Origin: Salvelinus alpinus | Lineage: Eukaryota > Chordata > Actinopteri > Salmoniformes > Salmonidae | Length of the DNA stretch: 64,000 nucleotides | Assembly: GCF_045679555.1 (NCBI RefSeq) | Contig: NC_092100.1 | Coordinates: 34,287,106 to 34,351,105 of the forward strand | Reading direction: 5' to 3' | Shown here: piece after piece, positions 11,276-37,190 of the stretch | Position numbering within the stretch: the first letter of the stretch is position 1 | Layout of the letters: each line of letters begins with the position of its first letter | The notes under the pieces: model-generated | What the model saw: the letters and a program-made list of their open reading frames with translations, nothing else | The model's database searches: none | What the model was told of the DNA's origin: nothing | Program-made: the position numbers and the translations under genes

Positions 11276-14200
11276 GCGGAGGGCTACTGGTGAGCGCTAC
11301 TACTCAGGTCTCTCCATCAAGATCCTGTACTACCTTGTCGGTCCATCTACGCTGGACCGGTTCGGCTGCTTCCTGCAGTGCCTTGATAGACTCTGGGGCT
11401 GAGGGTTGTTTTATGGACGAAGCATGGGCTCGGAAACATTACATTCCTCTCAGACAGTTAGGGAAGCCCACGCCCATGTTCGCCTTAGATGGTAGTCTTC
11501 TCCCCAGTATCAGATGTGAGACACTACCTTTAACCCTCACAGTATCTGGTAACCACAGTGAGACCATTTCCTTTTTGATTTTTCGTTCACCTTTTACACC
11601 TGTTGTTTTGGGTCATCCCTGGCTAGTATGTCATAATCCTTCTATTAATTGGTCTAGTAATTCTATCCTATCCTGGAACGTTTCTTGTCATGTGAAGTGT
11701 TTAATGTCTGCTATCCCTCCTGTTTCTTCTGTCCCCTCTTCTCAGGAGGAACCTGGTGATTTGACAGGAGTGCCGGAGGAATATCATGATCTGCGCACGG
11801 TCTTCAGTCGGTCCAGAGCCAACTCTCTTCCTCCTCACCGGTCGTATGATTGTTGTATTGATCTCCTTCCGGGGACCACTCCCCCTCGGGGTAGACTATA
11901 CTCTCTGTCGGCTCCCGAACGTAAGGCTCTCGAGGATTATCTGTCTGTTTCTCTCGACGCCGGTACCGTGGTGCCTTCTTCCTCTCCCGCCGGAGCGGGG
12001 TTTTTTTTTGTTAAGAAGAAGGACGGTACTCTGCGCCCCTGCGTGGATTATCGAGGGCTGAATGACATAACGGTTAAGAATCGTTATCCGCTTCCCCTTA
12101 TGTCGTCAGCCTTCGAGATTCTGCAGGGAGCCAGGTTCTTTACTAAGTTGGACCTTCGTAACGCTTACCATCTCGTGCGCATCAGAGAGGGGGACGAGTG
12201 GAAAACGGCGTTTAACACTCCGTTAGGGCATTTTGAATACCGGGTTCTGCCGTTCGGTCTCGCTAATGCTCCAGCTGTCTTTCAGGCATTAGTTAATGAT
12301 GTACTGAGAGACATGCTGAACATCTTTGTTTTCGTTTACCTTGACGATATCCTGATTTTTTCACCGTCACTCGAGATTCATGTTCAGCACGTTCGACGTG
12401 TACTCCAGCGCCTTTTAGAGAATTGTCTCTACGTGAAGGCTGAGAAGTGCGCCTTTCATGTCTCCTCTGTCACATTTCTCGGTTCTGTTATTTCCGCTGA
12501 AGGCATTCAGATGGATCCCGCTAAGGTCCAGGCTGTCAGCGATTGGCCCGTTACTAAGTCACGTGTCGAGTTGCAGCGCTTTCTCGGTTTCGCTAATTTC
12601 TATCGGCGTTTCATTCGTAATTTCGGTCAAGTGGCTGCCCCTCTCACAGCTCTGACTTCTGTCAAGACGTGCTTTAAGTGGTCCGGTTCCGCCCAGGGAG
12701 CTTTTGATCTCCTCAAGAAGCGTTTTACATCCGCTCCTATCCTTGTTACTCCTGACGTCACTAAACAATTCATTGTCGAGGTTGACGCTTCAGAGGTGGG
12801 CGTGGGAGCCATTCTGTCCCAGCGCTTCCATTCTGACGATAAGGTCCATCCTTGCGCTTATTTTTCTCATCGCCTGTCGCCATCGGAACGCAACTATGAT
12901 GTGGGTAACCGCGAACTGCTCGCCATCCGCTTAGCCATAGGCGAATGGCGACAGTGGTTGGAGGGGGCGACCGTCCCTTTTGTCGTTTGGACTGACCATA
13001 AGAACCTTGAGTACATCCGTTCTGCCAAACGACTTAATGCACGTCAAGCTCGTTGGGCGTTGTTTTTCGCTCGTTTCGAGTTCGTGATTTCTTATCGCCC
13101 GGGAAATAAGAACACCAAGCCTGATGCCTTATCCCGTCTCTTTAGTTCTTCTGTGGCTTCTACCGACCCCGAGGGGATTCTCCCTGAAGGGCGTGTTGTC
13201 GGGTTGACTGTCTGGGGAATTGAGAGACAGGTAAAGCAAGCACTCACTCACACTGCGTCGCCGCGCGCTTGTCCTAGTAACCTTCTGTTCGTTCCTGTCT
13301 CTACTCGTCTGGCTGTTCTTCAGTGGGCTCACTCTGCCAAGTTAGCTGGCCACCCCGGCGTTCGGGGTACGCTTGCTTCTATTCGCCAGCGGTTTTGGTG
13401 GCCTACTCAGGAGCGTGACACGCGCCGTTTCGTGGCTGCTTGTTCGGACTGCGCGCAGACTAAGTCAGGTAACTCTCCTCCTGCCGGTCGTCTCAGACCG
13501 CTTCCCATTCCTTCTCGACCATGGTCTCACATCGCCTTAGACTTTATTACCGGTCTGCCTTCGTCTGCGGGGAAGACTGTGATTCTTACGGTTGTCGATA
13601 GGTTCTCTAAGGCGGCACATTTCATTCCCCTCGCTAAGCTTCCTTCCGCTAAGGAGACGGCACAAATCATCATTGAGAATGTGTTCAGAATTCATGGCCT
13701 CCCGTTAGACGCCGTTTCAGACAGAGGCCCGCAATTCACGTCACAGTTTTGGAGGGAGTTCTGTCGTTTGATTGGTGCTTCCGTCAGTCTCTCTTCCGGG
13801 TTTCATCCCCAGTCTAACGGTCAAGCAGAAAGGGCCAATCAGTCGATTGGTCGCATATTACGCAGCCTTTCTTTTCGAAACCCTGCGTCTTGGGCAGAAC
13901 AGCTCCCCTGGGCAGAATACGCTCACAACTCGCTTCCTTCGTCTGCTACCGGGCTATCTCCGTTTCAGAGTAGTCTTGGGTACCAGCCTCCTCTGTTCTC
14001 GTCCCAGCTCGCCGAGTCCAGCGTTCCCTCCGCTCAGGCTTTTGTCCAACGTTGTGAGCGCACCTGGAGGAGGGTCAGGTCTGCACTTTGCCGTTACAGG
14101 GCGCAGACTGTGAGAGCCGCCAATAAACGTAGGATTAAGAGTCCTAGGTATTGTCGCGGTCAGAGAGTGTGGCTTTCCACTCGTAACCTTCCCCTTACGA

Positions 14201-14592
14201 CAGCTTCTCGCAAGTTGACTCCGCGGTTCATTGGTCCGTTCCGTGTCTCTCAGGTCGTCAATCCTGTCGCTGTGCGACTGCTTCTTCCGCGACATCTTCG
14301 TCGCGTCCACCCTGTCTTCCATGTCTCCTGTGTCAAGCCTTTTCTTCGCGCCCCCGTTCGTCTTCCCTCCCCCCCCCCGTCCTTGTCGAGGGCGCACCTA
14401 TTTACAAGGTACGGAAGATCATGGACATGCGTTCTCGGGGACGTGGTTACCAGTACTTAGTGGATTGGGAGGGTTACGGTCCTGAGGAGAAGAGTTGGGT
14501 TCCATCTCGGGACGTGCTGGACCGTTCGTTGATTGATGATTTCCTCCGTTGCCGCCAGGGTTCCTCCTCGAGTGCGCCAGGAGGCGCTCGGT
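11206..14592 (+). CDS. pol: Pol polyprotein of gypsy 1 (PR-RT-RNaseH-INT-chromodomain)
   Basis: Domains in order: aspartic protease ([13 protein letters not shown]), reverse transcriptase ([18 protein letters not shown], catalytic YLDDILIF), RNase H ([24 protein letters not shown]), integrase zinc finger ([16 protein letters not shown]), integrase core ([31 protein letters not shown]) with all three acidic residues, and a C-terminal chromodomain. The main frame is open to 14460; a run of C at about 14370-14380 shifts the frame, and the chromodomain ([19 protein letters not shown]) continues in another frame to about 14592. One homopolymer error or mutation is the only visible lesion. The translation start inside the gag overlap is arbitrary. 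Confidence 0.9.
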
Positions 14593-14606
14593 GAGTGGGG
14601 GGGTAC

Positions 14607-15178
14607 TGTCATGTTTTGTCATTGATTATCATGTCTTGTCCCTGTGCTTCCCTTCTATTCGTTTCCCTCTGCTGGTCTTATTAGGTTCTTTCCCTCTTTC
14701 TATCCCTCTCTCTCCCCCTCCCTCTCTCCCTCTCTCGCTCTCTCTCTCTATCGTTCCGTTCCTGCTCCCAGCTGTTCCTCATTCTCCTAACTACCTCATT
14801 TACTCTTTCACACCTGTCCCCTATTTTGCCCTCTGATTAGAGTCCCTATTTCTCCCTCTGTTTTCCGCTTCTGTCCTTGTCGGATCCTTGTTTGATGTTT
14901 GCTGTTCTGTGTCCTTGTTCCGCCCTGTCGTGTTTTTGCCCTCTTCAGATGCTGCGTGTGAGCAGGTGTCTATGTCAGCTACGGCCTGTGCCTTCCCGAA
15001 GCGACCTGCAGTCTGTGGTCGCGTCTCCAGTCGTTCCTCTCTACTGACGAGAGGATTTCAGTTTTCCTGTTTTGGATTTACCTAAGATAATATCCAGGAG
15101 TATCGTTTTTTGTTAAGACTGGAATAAAGACTCTGTTTCTATTAAGTCACTTTTGGGTCCTCATTCACCAGCATAACA
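14607..15178 (+). repeat. 3' LTR of gypsy 1
   Basis: Pairs with 9766-10337; follows a polypurine tract (gtgagtgggggggtac) and is followed by the target duplicate gatcc. Confidence 0.95.
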
Positions 15179-15200
15179 GATCCATGTTACATATAGGTTT

Positions 15201-16669
15201 TTAGCGCCTGTATTTGCATTTTTTAATCAGATTGTTGTTTAACAAACGTGGCATTGTTCTATGCCAGAAGGATAGATCTTGACAAGCGACCATTCGTTTG
15301 TGTAGCAAGACCTTATTGGATTTTAGAGCCCGGTAAAAGGCTTTGAGAAACCTAGCTTGTTCTATTTCAGGATCGGGTGTTTCTACCAAAGAATTGGCTG
15401 AATCAAGAAGGCTGGCCGCCTCGCACAACATCAAGTCGTCTACCTCTGAAATGTCATTTAAAACGTTGAAATTATCCGGTTTCAGTGTTTTATTGTGGAT
15501 GTCCGGTGCGCCTAAATCCTCCGCGTGCTCTCGTTGTGTATGGTCTTCTGTGCCGTTATACGCCGGGGAGGAGTCTGAAAGAAAAATATACATACAAAAT
15601 AGGTTATTAAACATAAAATATATTAGATAAAAATGTCAAATACATTTCAGATATAATACTATATATTAACAATATATCATTAAATTACCTCGGCTTTTTT
15701 TGATCCTCGCTGTTCTGACGAATCGCGGATACCGTGGGCTCTAGAATTTTTTCACCAGGCATTCCAGATTCTACCTGGCGTGTATCGTTGGATTCTGAAA
15801 AAACATTATTTGTCATTGTTTTAATAAAAATTATAAATAATAATAAAAAATGTATAACTAATAACATATATATATATTGGCTTCATACCGTGTCCATAGA
15901 GCGCCGTTTCTTGAAGCAGTAGGTTTCCAGCCCAGTAACACTTCTCGGGCCGGGGTGATTCTGCGCAGTGCACCTGGGCCTGAGTTGTGCGTTGCGTCTT
16001 TGGGTCTCGAATATGACGCGATTGGCTTGAGATTCCCGGGGGAGTTGATGGGACGGGTATAGCATCGGTTCTTGGTGTGTTTGAAAAAATGTTTGTACAG
16101 AACGGGAGAATATTGTCTGTTTCATCGGCTCCTCCGTAGTCGTTCAGAGTCCATAATGCAGCAGGGATCCTTCTTGGCGGACTGTCAGCTGTAAACACAA
16201 AAATAGCTTTTAATATAGGGTGCACACTTTTTGTTTTTAATGTATAAATATTCTTATGGATTTTGTTTTTGGACTTCGAAAATAGTGTGATGGTGAAGGG
16301 CTTCGTAAATGACCTGGAGCTGTCTCGGTTTGAACCACGGATTTCTCAGCTAACTGAGTCGGTTCCCAATCAATTATTCCCAGTAGCAACTGGGTAAAGG
16401 ACGGATATCCTACAAACGTTAGATAATATTAACATATATTTATACGAAATATATACATTTTAACTTAGAAGAATACGTGCATTTGACATATTACCTAAAA
16501 AATCATTGTCCAACCGTTTCAGAATATCTGTAAAAAAAAACAACATATAACGCCTGCTTAATATTAGAAAAATATCAAATTGTAATATCCAAACAATTCC
16601 CAGAAAAAATACCTAATGCCTCCAAATCTAATATATTATTTTCACTAACTCACCTTCAGAAAGCTCCAT
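15201..16669 (-). CDS. Spliced Polinton accessory gene of unknown function (predicted exons)
   Basis: On the minus strand a chain of short exons can be read. Exon 1: 16669-16654 (ATG, donor GTGAGT). Exon 2: 16527-16495. Exon 3: 16409 to about 16314 (donor weak). Exon 4: 16188-15889. Exon 5: 15794-15689. Exon 6: 15574-15201 with TAA. Acceptors are pyrimidine-rich TTTACAG/TTTCAG types; introns are about 85-126 bp. Junctions 1 to 5 agree in phase 1; the exon 5/6 junction is out of phase by one base, beside a run of seven A. A 15-nt microexon (16627-16613) is in phase too but would leave a 26-bp intron, too short. The product, about 300 residues, is Ser/Pro-rich with an acidic helical C-terminus. 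I do not recognise it. Confidence 0.45.
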
Positions 16670-16672
16670 TAG

Positions 16673-17179
16673 AGGGCCTCCCGGGTGGCGCAGTGGTCTA
16701 GAGCACTGCATCGCAGTGCTATGCTGCGCCACCAGAGTCTGGGTTCGCGCCCAGGCTCTGTCGCAGCCGGCCGCGACCGGGAGGTCCGTGGGGCGACGCA
16801 CAATTGGCTTAGCGTCGTCCGGGTTAGGGAGGGTTTGGCCGGTAGGGATATCCTTGTCTCATCGCGCTCCAGCGACTCCTGTGGCGGGCCGGGCGCAGTG
16901 CGCGCTAACTGAGGGGGGCGGGTGCACGGTGTTTCCTCCGACACATTGGTGCGGCTGGCTTCCGGGTTGGAGGCGCGCTGTGTTAAGAAGCAGTGCGGCT
17001 TGGTTGGGTTGTGCTTCGGAGGACGCATGACTTTCGACCTTCGTCTCTCCCGAGCCCGTACGGGAGTTGTAGCGATGAGACAAGATAGTAATTACTAGCG
17101 ATTGGATACCACGAAAAATTGGGGAGAAAAGGGGATAAAATTTAAAAAATAAAAAAAAAAAAAAATAAAAAAAAAATAG
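16673..17179 (+). mobile_element. tRNA-derived SINE, salmonid type
   Basis: A tRNA-like head with box A (TGGCGCAGTGGTCTAGAGCA) and box B (GGGTTCGCGCC) opens the element, followed by a GC-rich body and an A-rich tail (17135-17178). A 14-bp target duplication (gaaagctccattag) flanks it at 16659-16672 and 17180-17193. It sits at the start of the spliced Polinton gene, separating its first exon from whatever lay upstream. Confidence 0.93.
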
Positions 17180-17193
17180 GAAAGCTCCATTAG

Positions 17194-17770
17194 GATGGAT
17201 TCACAGATGATCTTTTAGCTGCTCGGTATTCCGCTGTTCTGGGCTGTTGGCCTGGGGTTTGGAGTTGCACTAATGCCGTTCCTACAGAATGGATAGAATA
17301 AGGTCTGTTTCATCAGGACCTATGCCGTGACCGAGAGATAGTAAGGAATGAGTTTACAGAGCGGGGGTGACGTTTTTTCGGGCGACATCCTGTATGCAAA
17401 AATGGACCTGTAGTACCCCAGAATGTTTAGAGAACAAAACAATGATTTAAAACAACAGGAGGGTGTCTTGACATGTTCTGTCTGGCTGTATTGCCTTTAT
17501 GCTTCATAGCACCTCGGGGGAAACAGCTTGGGGGTGTCCGATGTAAATTTATAGGCCAGGGTGGGGGGACCGTTAGTATATGCGCTGATTAGAAATAACA
17601 TTGTTTTAAACCCTTGGGGGCTGTCTCGACATGATATATTCTGTCTGAGCCCCCCACACATCCTCGGGGGGAAATACATTCTGATTTAACAGGATTGTGT
17701 GCTAAGGACACGAAAGTGTCTAGCTGTTTTCAAACACCCCCTGTTGACACCCCCCCCGAAAACCCTTTGT
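17194..17770. other. Polinton right part, no gene recognised, diverged internal repeats
   Basis: Two diverged direct copies, each with a tgtctngacatg...ttctgtctg core and a tcggggg-aaa motif, lie at about 17466-17530 and 17620-17680. No convincing reading frame is present. Confidence 0.4.
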
Positions 17771-17774
17771 TTTG

Positions 17775-17795
17775 AAACACACACACATACACGCC

Positions 17796-17842
<47 letters not shown>
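17775..17842. repeat. (CA)n microsatellite
   Basis: Alternating CA/AC run with a few interruptions at its start. Apparent frames of Thr-His or Val-Cys across it are artefacts of the repeat. Confidence 0.97.
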
Positions 17843-17845
<3 letters not shown>

Positions 17846-17907
17846 TTTCCCGAAAGCCTTTTTTCTCAGACACCAAGGGGAGAGAGGGAGTGTGAAATTC
17901 CAGGCTT

Positions 17908-18240
17908 TTACGGTGAGATACAATTTTAAAACCATTTATTTAATTCAAAATATTTAGTACAGACCTTTTAAAACATGCTATAATTAATGCTAAACATTTT
18001 TACTATTCCTTTCTTACAGACAAATGGGAGGCTATAGGGTTTTCCCTGACCTCCCGTCCGTGTCTAATTCCCCCCGTTAAAAGGTGAGACACAATTTTAA
18101 AACCCTTTATTTAATTCTAAATCTTTAGTACAGACCTTTTAAAACATGCTATAATTAATTAAACAATTTTACTATTCCTTTCTTACAGATAAAGGGCCCA
18201 GCTATAGGTTTTGACACCCGTCCGTTTCCAATTCCCCGTC
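17908..18240 (+). repeat. Tandem duplication of an intron-like unit, period about 172 bp
   Basis: Two copies (17908-18080 and 18082-18240) each start with GGTGAGA, run through an AT-rich stretch with TTTAGTACAGACC and end in TTTCTTACAG followed by a G/A-rich segment. Each looks like donor, intron and acceptor. See findings. Confidence 0.6.
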
Positions 18241-18406
18241 GTCAAGACAGGCTCTCTTGCACGCTCCAGCATGGTTCCGTAAGTTTTCACTCCATGGATA
18301 GATCAAACGTCTTGCATGTAGACCTGGGTATGTCTTAAGGATAGAAGCGGCCAGCGACGTAATTGTTCACAATTTTGGAAAAGACTGTCCATCTTATTCA
18401 TCATTG

Positions 18407-19150
18407 TTATGAATATATGGTAATCATGCCATTTAAAGCTAAACACTGGCATAAAAAGTTTACATCCTTGCAAGCTTTGGAAAATACATATGAACTGACA
18501 GATTTTGTTGCATTTGTACTATCAAATTGTTCACATGCTAAAATTGTCACTTTGGAGTCGGGGCTATACGCCATTGAAGAGATTCTTATGGCTTTCAAAT
18601 CATCACACCCGCACACCAGCTCTTCCAAAGCATAGCCTGGTAGGGATGTACCACTCAGGGCCTGTTCAATTTGACATAACGCTACCCGTATCTTAAGCCA
18701 TTCTCTCATACGTAGCGCAGGAGAAAAACTTTGCATAAAGGGGGTTGGGACCGCTGTCTGTGAAAATCTTCACAGTTGAATACTCAGGTTGGAATATGTA
18801 AGTCATATGTCCATCACTCCTATCGAAAACTCCTTTAAAACATTCAGGGGCCTCCTAGGACAAAATTTCCTCGATGCTTTTATCATTGGGTTCTTGACAA
18901 GAGGCACATAGTACCCCCAGAATTGTCATAGGAGACATCATTTTCTGTTTAATGTTCTGAGTTTATTTAAAAAATCTTGTTTAGTGTTCTGGGTCTTATT
19001 TATAATGCGTCTACCCCCACACAATACCCCCGGACATTCCTGTTTCATAGACAACAGCCCTAAGGGCAATAAAATAGGGGCTGTGGGGCCATCCTCTTTG
19101 AAATGTTCAAACACATCCCCCCCCAGTTCAATGAGGTCCCTACACATCAA
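18407..19150 (-). pseudogene. Decayed unknown protein gene at right side of the Polinton
   Basis: Three consecutive minus-strand pieces read as protein-like sequence: 18938-19150 (EHFKEDGPTAPILLPLGLLS), a shifted frame at about 18959-18730 with one TAG (TILGVLCASCQEP, FQPEYSTVKIFTDSG), and 18407-18736 (MREWLKIRVALCQIEQAL, GYALEELVCGCDDLKAI). Frame breaks near 18945 and 18735. Combined length is about 245 residues. No motif I recognise. The pieces are adjacent, all on the strand used by most Polinton genes, so I infer one accessory gene of the element; a captured host or viral gene is possible. Confidence 0.4.
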
Positions 19151-19224
19151 TCATCATGACAACTTCAAAGGAATAGATGCAATATATGCATAAATTAACA
19201 CACACTCTAACACGTGACAACAGG

Positions 19225-19320
19225 AACAGGATGTCCTGACCGGATGCCCACATATGGGCACTCCCTAGAGCTGCATCCGGCCAGGATGTCCTGACCGGAT
19301 GCATCCTGACCGGATGCCCA
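19225..19320. repeat. Short palindromic/tandem cluster
   Basis: The word cctgaccggatgc occurs three times (about 19235, 19288, 19303) and its near-complement gcatccggccagga once (19270), so the stretch can fold back on itself. It is immediately left of the truncated Tc1. Confidence 0.6.
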
Positions 19321-19493
19321 AATAACACATATGGAATCATGTAGTAACCAAAAAAGTGTTACACAAATCAAAATACATTTTAGAATCTTCAAAGCAGCCA
19401 CTTTTTGCCTTGATGACAGCTTTACACACTTTTGGCATTCTCTCAACCAGCTTCATGAGGTAGTCACCTGGAATGCATTTCAATTAACAGGTG

Positions 19494-19892
19494 TGTAACG
19501 GATTTCCTCTTCGTCTGAGAAGGAGTAGCAAGGATCGGACCAATGTGCAGCGTGGTAAGTGTCCATAATGAGAATATTTAATAAATCCACAGAACACTGA
19601 ACAAAATAACAAAAGTACAAACAAACAACCGAAACAGTCCCGTATGGTGCAAACACTAACACAGGAAACAATCACCCACAAAACACAATAGAAAACAGGC
19701 TACCTAAATATGGCTCCCAATCAGAGACAACGACTGACACCTGCCTCTGATTGAGAACCATACTAGGCCAAACACATAGAAATATAACAACAGAACAAAA
19801 CATAGAAAATCAACATAGAATGCCCACCCCAACTCACGCCCTGACCAACTAAAATAAAGACATAAAAAAGGAACTAAGGTCAGAACGTGACA
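19494..19892 (-). repeat. Solo LTR, hairpin family, inside Tc1-A
   Basis: On the minus strand it starts TGTCACGTTCTGACC and ends CGTTACA. A 5-bp target duplication aggtg flanks it (19489-19493, 19893-19897). Contains the shared LTR hairpin at 19708-19762. Confidence 0.9.
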
Positions 19893-20076
19893 AGGTGTGC
19901 CTTGTTAAAAGTTAATTTGTGGAATTTCTTTCCTTTTTAATGCGTTTGAGCCCATTGTGACAAGGTAGGGGTGGTATACAGTAGATAGCCCTATTTGGTA
20001 AAATACCAAGTCCATATTATGGCAAGAACAGCTCAAATAAGCAAATAGAAATGACAATTCATCATTACTTTAAGAC

Positions 20077-20723
20077 ATGAAGGTCAGTCAATGCGGAACA
20101 CTTCAAGAACTTTGCAAATTTCTTCAAGTGCTGTCACCTAAAACATCAAGCGCTATGATGAAACTGGCTCTCATGAGGACCACCACAGGAAAGGAAGACC
20201 CAGAGTTACCTCTGCTGGAGAGGATAAGTTCATTAGAGTTACCAGCCTCAGAAATTGCAGCCCAAATAAATGCTTCACAGAGTTCAAGTAACAGACACAT
20301 CTCAACATCAACTGTTCAGAGGAGACTGCATGAATCAGTCGTTCATGGTCGAATTGCTGCAAAGAAAACACTACTAAAGGACACCAATAATAAGAAGAGA
20401 CTTGCTTGGGCTAAGAAGCACGAGCAATGGACATTAGACTGGTGGAAATCTGTCGTTTGGTCTGATGAGTCCAAATTTGATATTTTGGTTCCTACCGCCG
20501 TTTCTTTGTGAGACGCAGAGTAGGTGAACGGATGATCTCCGCATGTGTGGTTCCCACCATGAAGCATGGAGGAGGTGGTGTGATGGTGTGGGGGTGCTTT
20601 GCTGGAGACACTGTCAACCCAATTGAGATATTTTGGGATGAGTTGGACTGCAGAGTGAAGGAAAAGCAGCCGACAATCATATATGGGAACTCCTTAAAGA
20701 CTGCTGGAAAGCATTCCCGGTGA
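20077..20723 (+). pseudogene. Tc1 transposase remnant
   Basis: The frame 20077-20511 covers a Tc1 DNA-binding and early catalytic region ([32 protein letters not shown] with the first catalytic Asp). After a frame break near 20508 it continues with HGGGGVMVWGCFAGD, then jumps to PIEIFWDELDCRVKEKQPT near 20625. The segment with the second catalytic Asp (normally DNDPKH) is deleted. It cannot encode an active enzyme. Confidence 0.85.
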
Positions 20724-20924
20724 AGCTGGTTGAGAGAATGTCAAGAGTGTGTAAAGCTGTCATCAAAGCAAAGCTAAAATGTATTTTGATTTGTTGAACA
20801 CTTTTTTGGTTACTAGATGATTCCATATGTTTGATGTCTTCACTATTATTCTACAATGTAGAAAATAGCAAAAATAAAGAAAAACCCTTGAATGAGTACG
20901 TGTGTCCAAACTTGACTGGTATGG

Positions 20925-21197
20925 TATTTTTCAAAGATCAGTACTGTACTGCATACACATGCATTACATTTCTAAAGTAGATGTTGAGCATCTTCCAAAT
21001 TATGAAGCTTAATCAAAAAATGTATTAACGTCACTTGTTTGTAATGTTACGCTGCATCTGTTTGGTCTATTTGGTCTACACACAGCATGTTTTCAGTTCA
21101 GTGGTTTCAAGAACGGTTGAGCACTGCGTCCACGTCACTTCTTGACTGTCTCTTCAGAATGCGGCTGGTTTCTCTGTCCTGTATGAAGATGGCTGTT
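20925..21197. other. Presumed 3' UTR region of the NLR gene
   Basis: No repeat or frame recognised. On the minus strand it lies downstream of the predicted stop at 21198. No perfect AATAAA was found close by. Confidence 0.3.
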
Positions 21198-36665
<15,468 letters not shown>

Positions 36666-37190
36666 CTGGGGAGAGAAAGATACATTTTCTTCATCCTCTT
36701 TAGCTGTGCTACCAGGACTATTCAACACGGCCCTCAAGTACTGCAGTCATCTGCAGTTTCACAAAGGCTACTGTGTCAGCATGCATAGCTCAACATTGTT
36801 AAAACATAGGAAACTGTCCAAAAGCATTCAGTGTTAAATTAGGCTATTTCCTTACCGTAGTCCCAGGATGTGAGATTTGAAAGCTAAATCATGTCTGTCT
36901 ATGGATATCTCCTCGAACGTAAAACTGTTATGCAATGAAACAGTACATCGTCTGTGACTGTATCCGGGATGGCTAATTATGTAGTGTTTCTTCTTCTCCA
37001 GTCATTTGTTTCTATTGCCCTTCCCTGTTGAGAAATTCAGATACAGGGTGTGTAAATCGAGATAAAGGCTGACTGCAGAAAAGCTGAAGTCAGCCAACCA
37101 GTTTTGGAGTATGCCGCAGAAATGACGCAAAGATTTGCCTTCCCCCCTCTTTTGGACATTATCTTACTGTCAGTGAGCTAGCTCACTGTC
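36666..37190 (-). promoter_or_regulatory. NLR 5' UTR exon and proximal upstream region
   Basis: A non-coding first exon ends at 36856 (CTACG then GTAAGG) and would splice to an acceptor CTCCCCAG just before 36665, 14 bp ahead of the ATG. Its 5' end is unknown. Only about 200 bp lie between this region and the LINE that begins near 37190, so the proximal promoter is short or overlaps the LINE. I saw no clear TATA box. Confidence 0.4.

Larger units (their letters stand above)
9766..15178 (+). mobile_element. Gypsy (Ty3-like) LTR retrotransposon 1, nearly intact
   Basis: Two 572-bp LTRs (9766-10337, 14607-15178) flank gag and pol. The element begins TGTCATG, ends in ACA, and has a 5-bp target duplication gatcc (9761-9765, 15179-15183). 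A G-rich polypurine tract precedes the 3' LTR. I saw only two differences between LTRs (near 9911/14752 and in the last 30 bp), so insertion was recent. Inserted into the Polinton. Confidence 0.95.
1..19150. mobile_element. Polinton/Maverick (adintovirus-like) element, decayed, left end outside window
   Basis: The stretch carries the full Polinton hallmark set: retroviral-type integrase with chromodomain, protein-primed DNA polymerase B, double jelly-roll capsid, adenain-like protease, packaging ATPase and a pX/mu-like peptide. Genes run mostly on the minus strand; capsid and protease are on the plus strand. Nearly every large gene has stops or frameshifts, so this is an old inactive copy. 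It is split by a gypsy element (9766-15178) and a SINE (16673-17179). I found no terminal inverted repeat: the left end is outside the window and the right end, somewhere after the last decayed gene near 19150, is not defined by sequence. Family assignment rests on recognised protein motifs. Confidence 0.85.
19328..20924 (+). mobile_element. Tc1-family transposon A, left end truncated
   Basis: The left flank (atatggaatcatgtagtaacc and following, with the complement of a terminal region) mirrors the right flank at 20755-20840 (ggttactagatgattccatatg). The right terminal segment continues to about 20924 (cttgactggtatggta), but the equivalent left terminal bases are missing. Contains a solo LTR (19494-19892). 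Confidence 0.8.

Noticed and set aside
13954..14397. 147-codon minus-strand frame
   Set aside because: Shadow of the gypsy 1 pol frame on the other strand.
16613..16627. 15-nt microexon in the spliced Polinton gene
   Set aside because: Phase fits, but it would leave a 26-bp intron, below what vertebrate splicing handles.
16680..16765. Functional tRNA gene
   Set aside because: Box A/B belong to a SINE head with A-rich tail and target duplicates; no clean cloverleaf expected.
17699..17957. Short frames across the CA run
   Set aside because: Frames are made by the microsatellite.
1..19150. Herpesvirus-transposon fusion (Teratorn-like)
   Set aside because: Capsid, protease, ATPase and protein-primed polymerase are of Polinton type; no piggyBac transposase or herpesvirus genes were seen.
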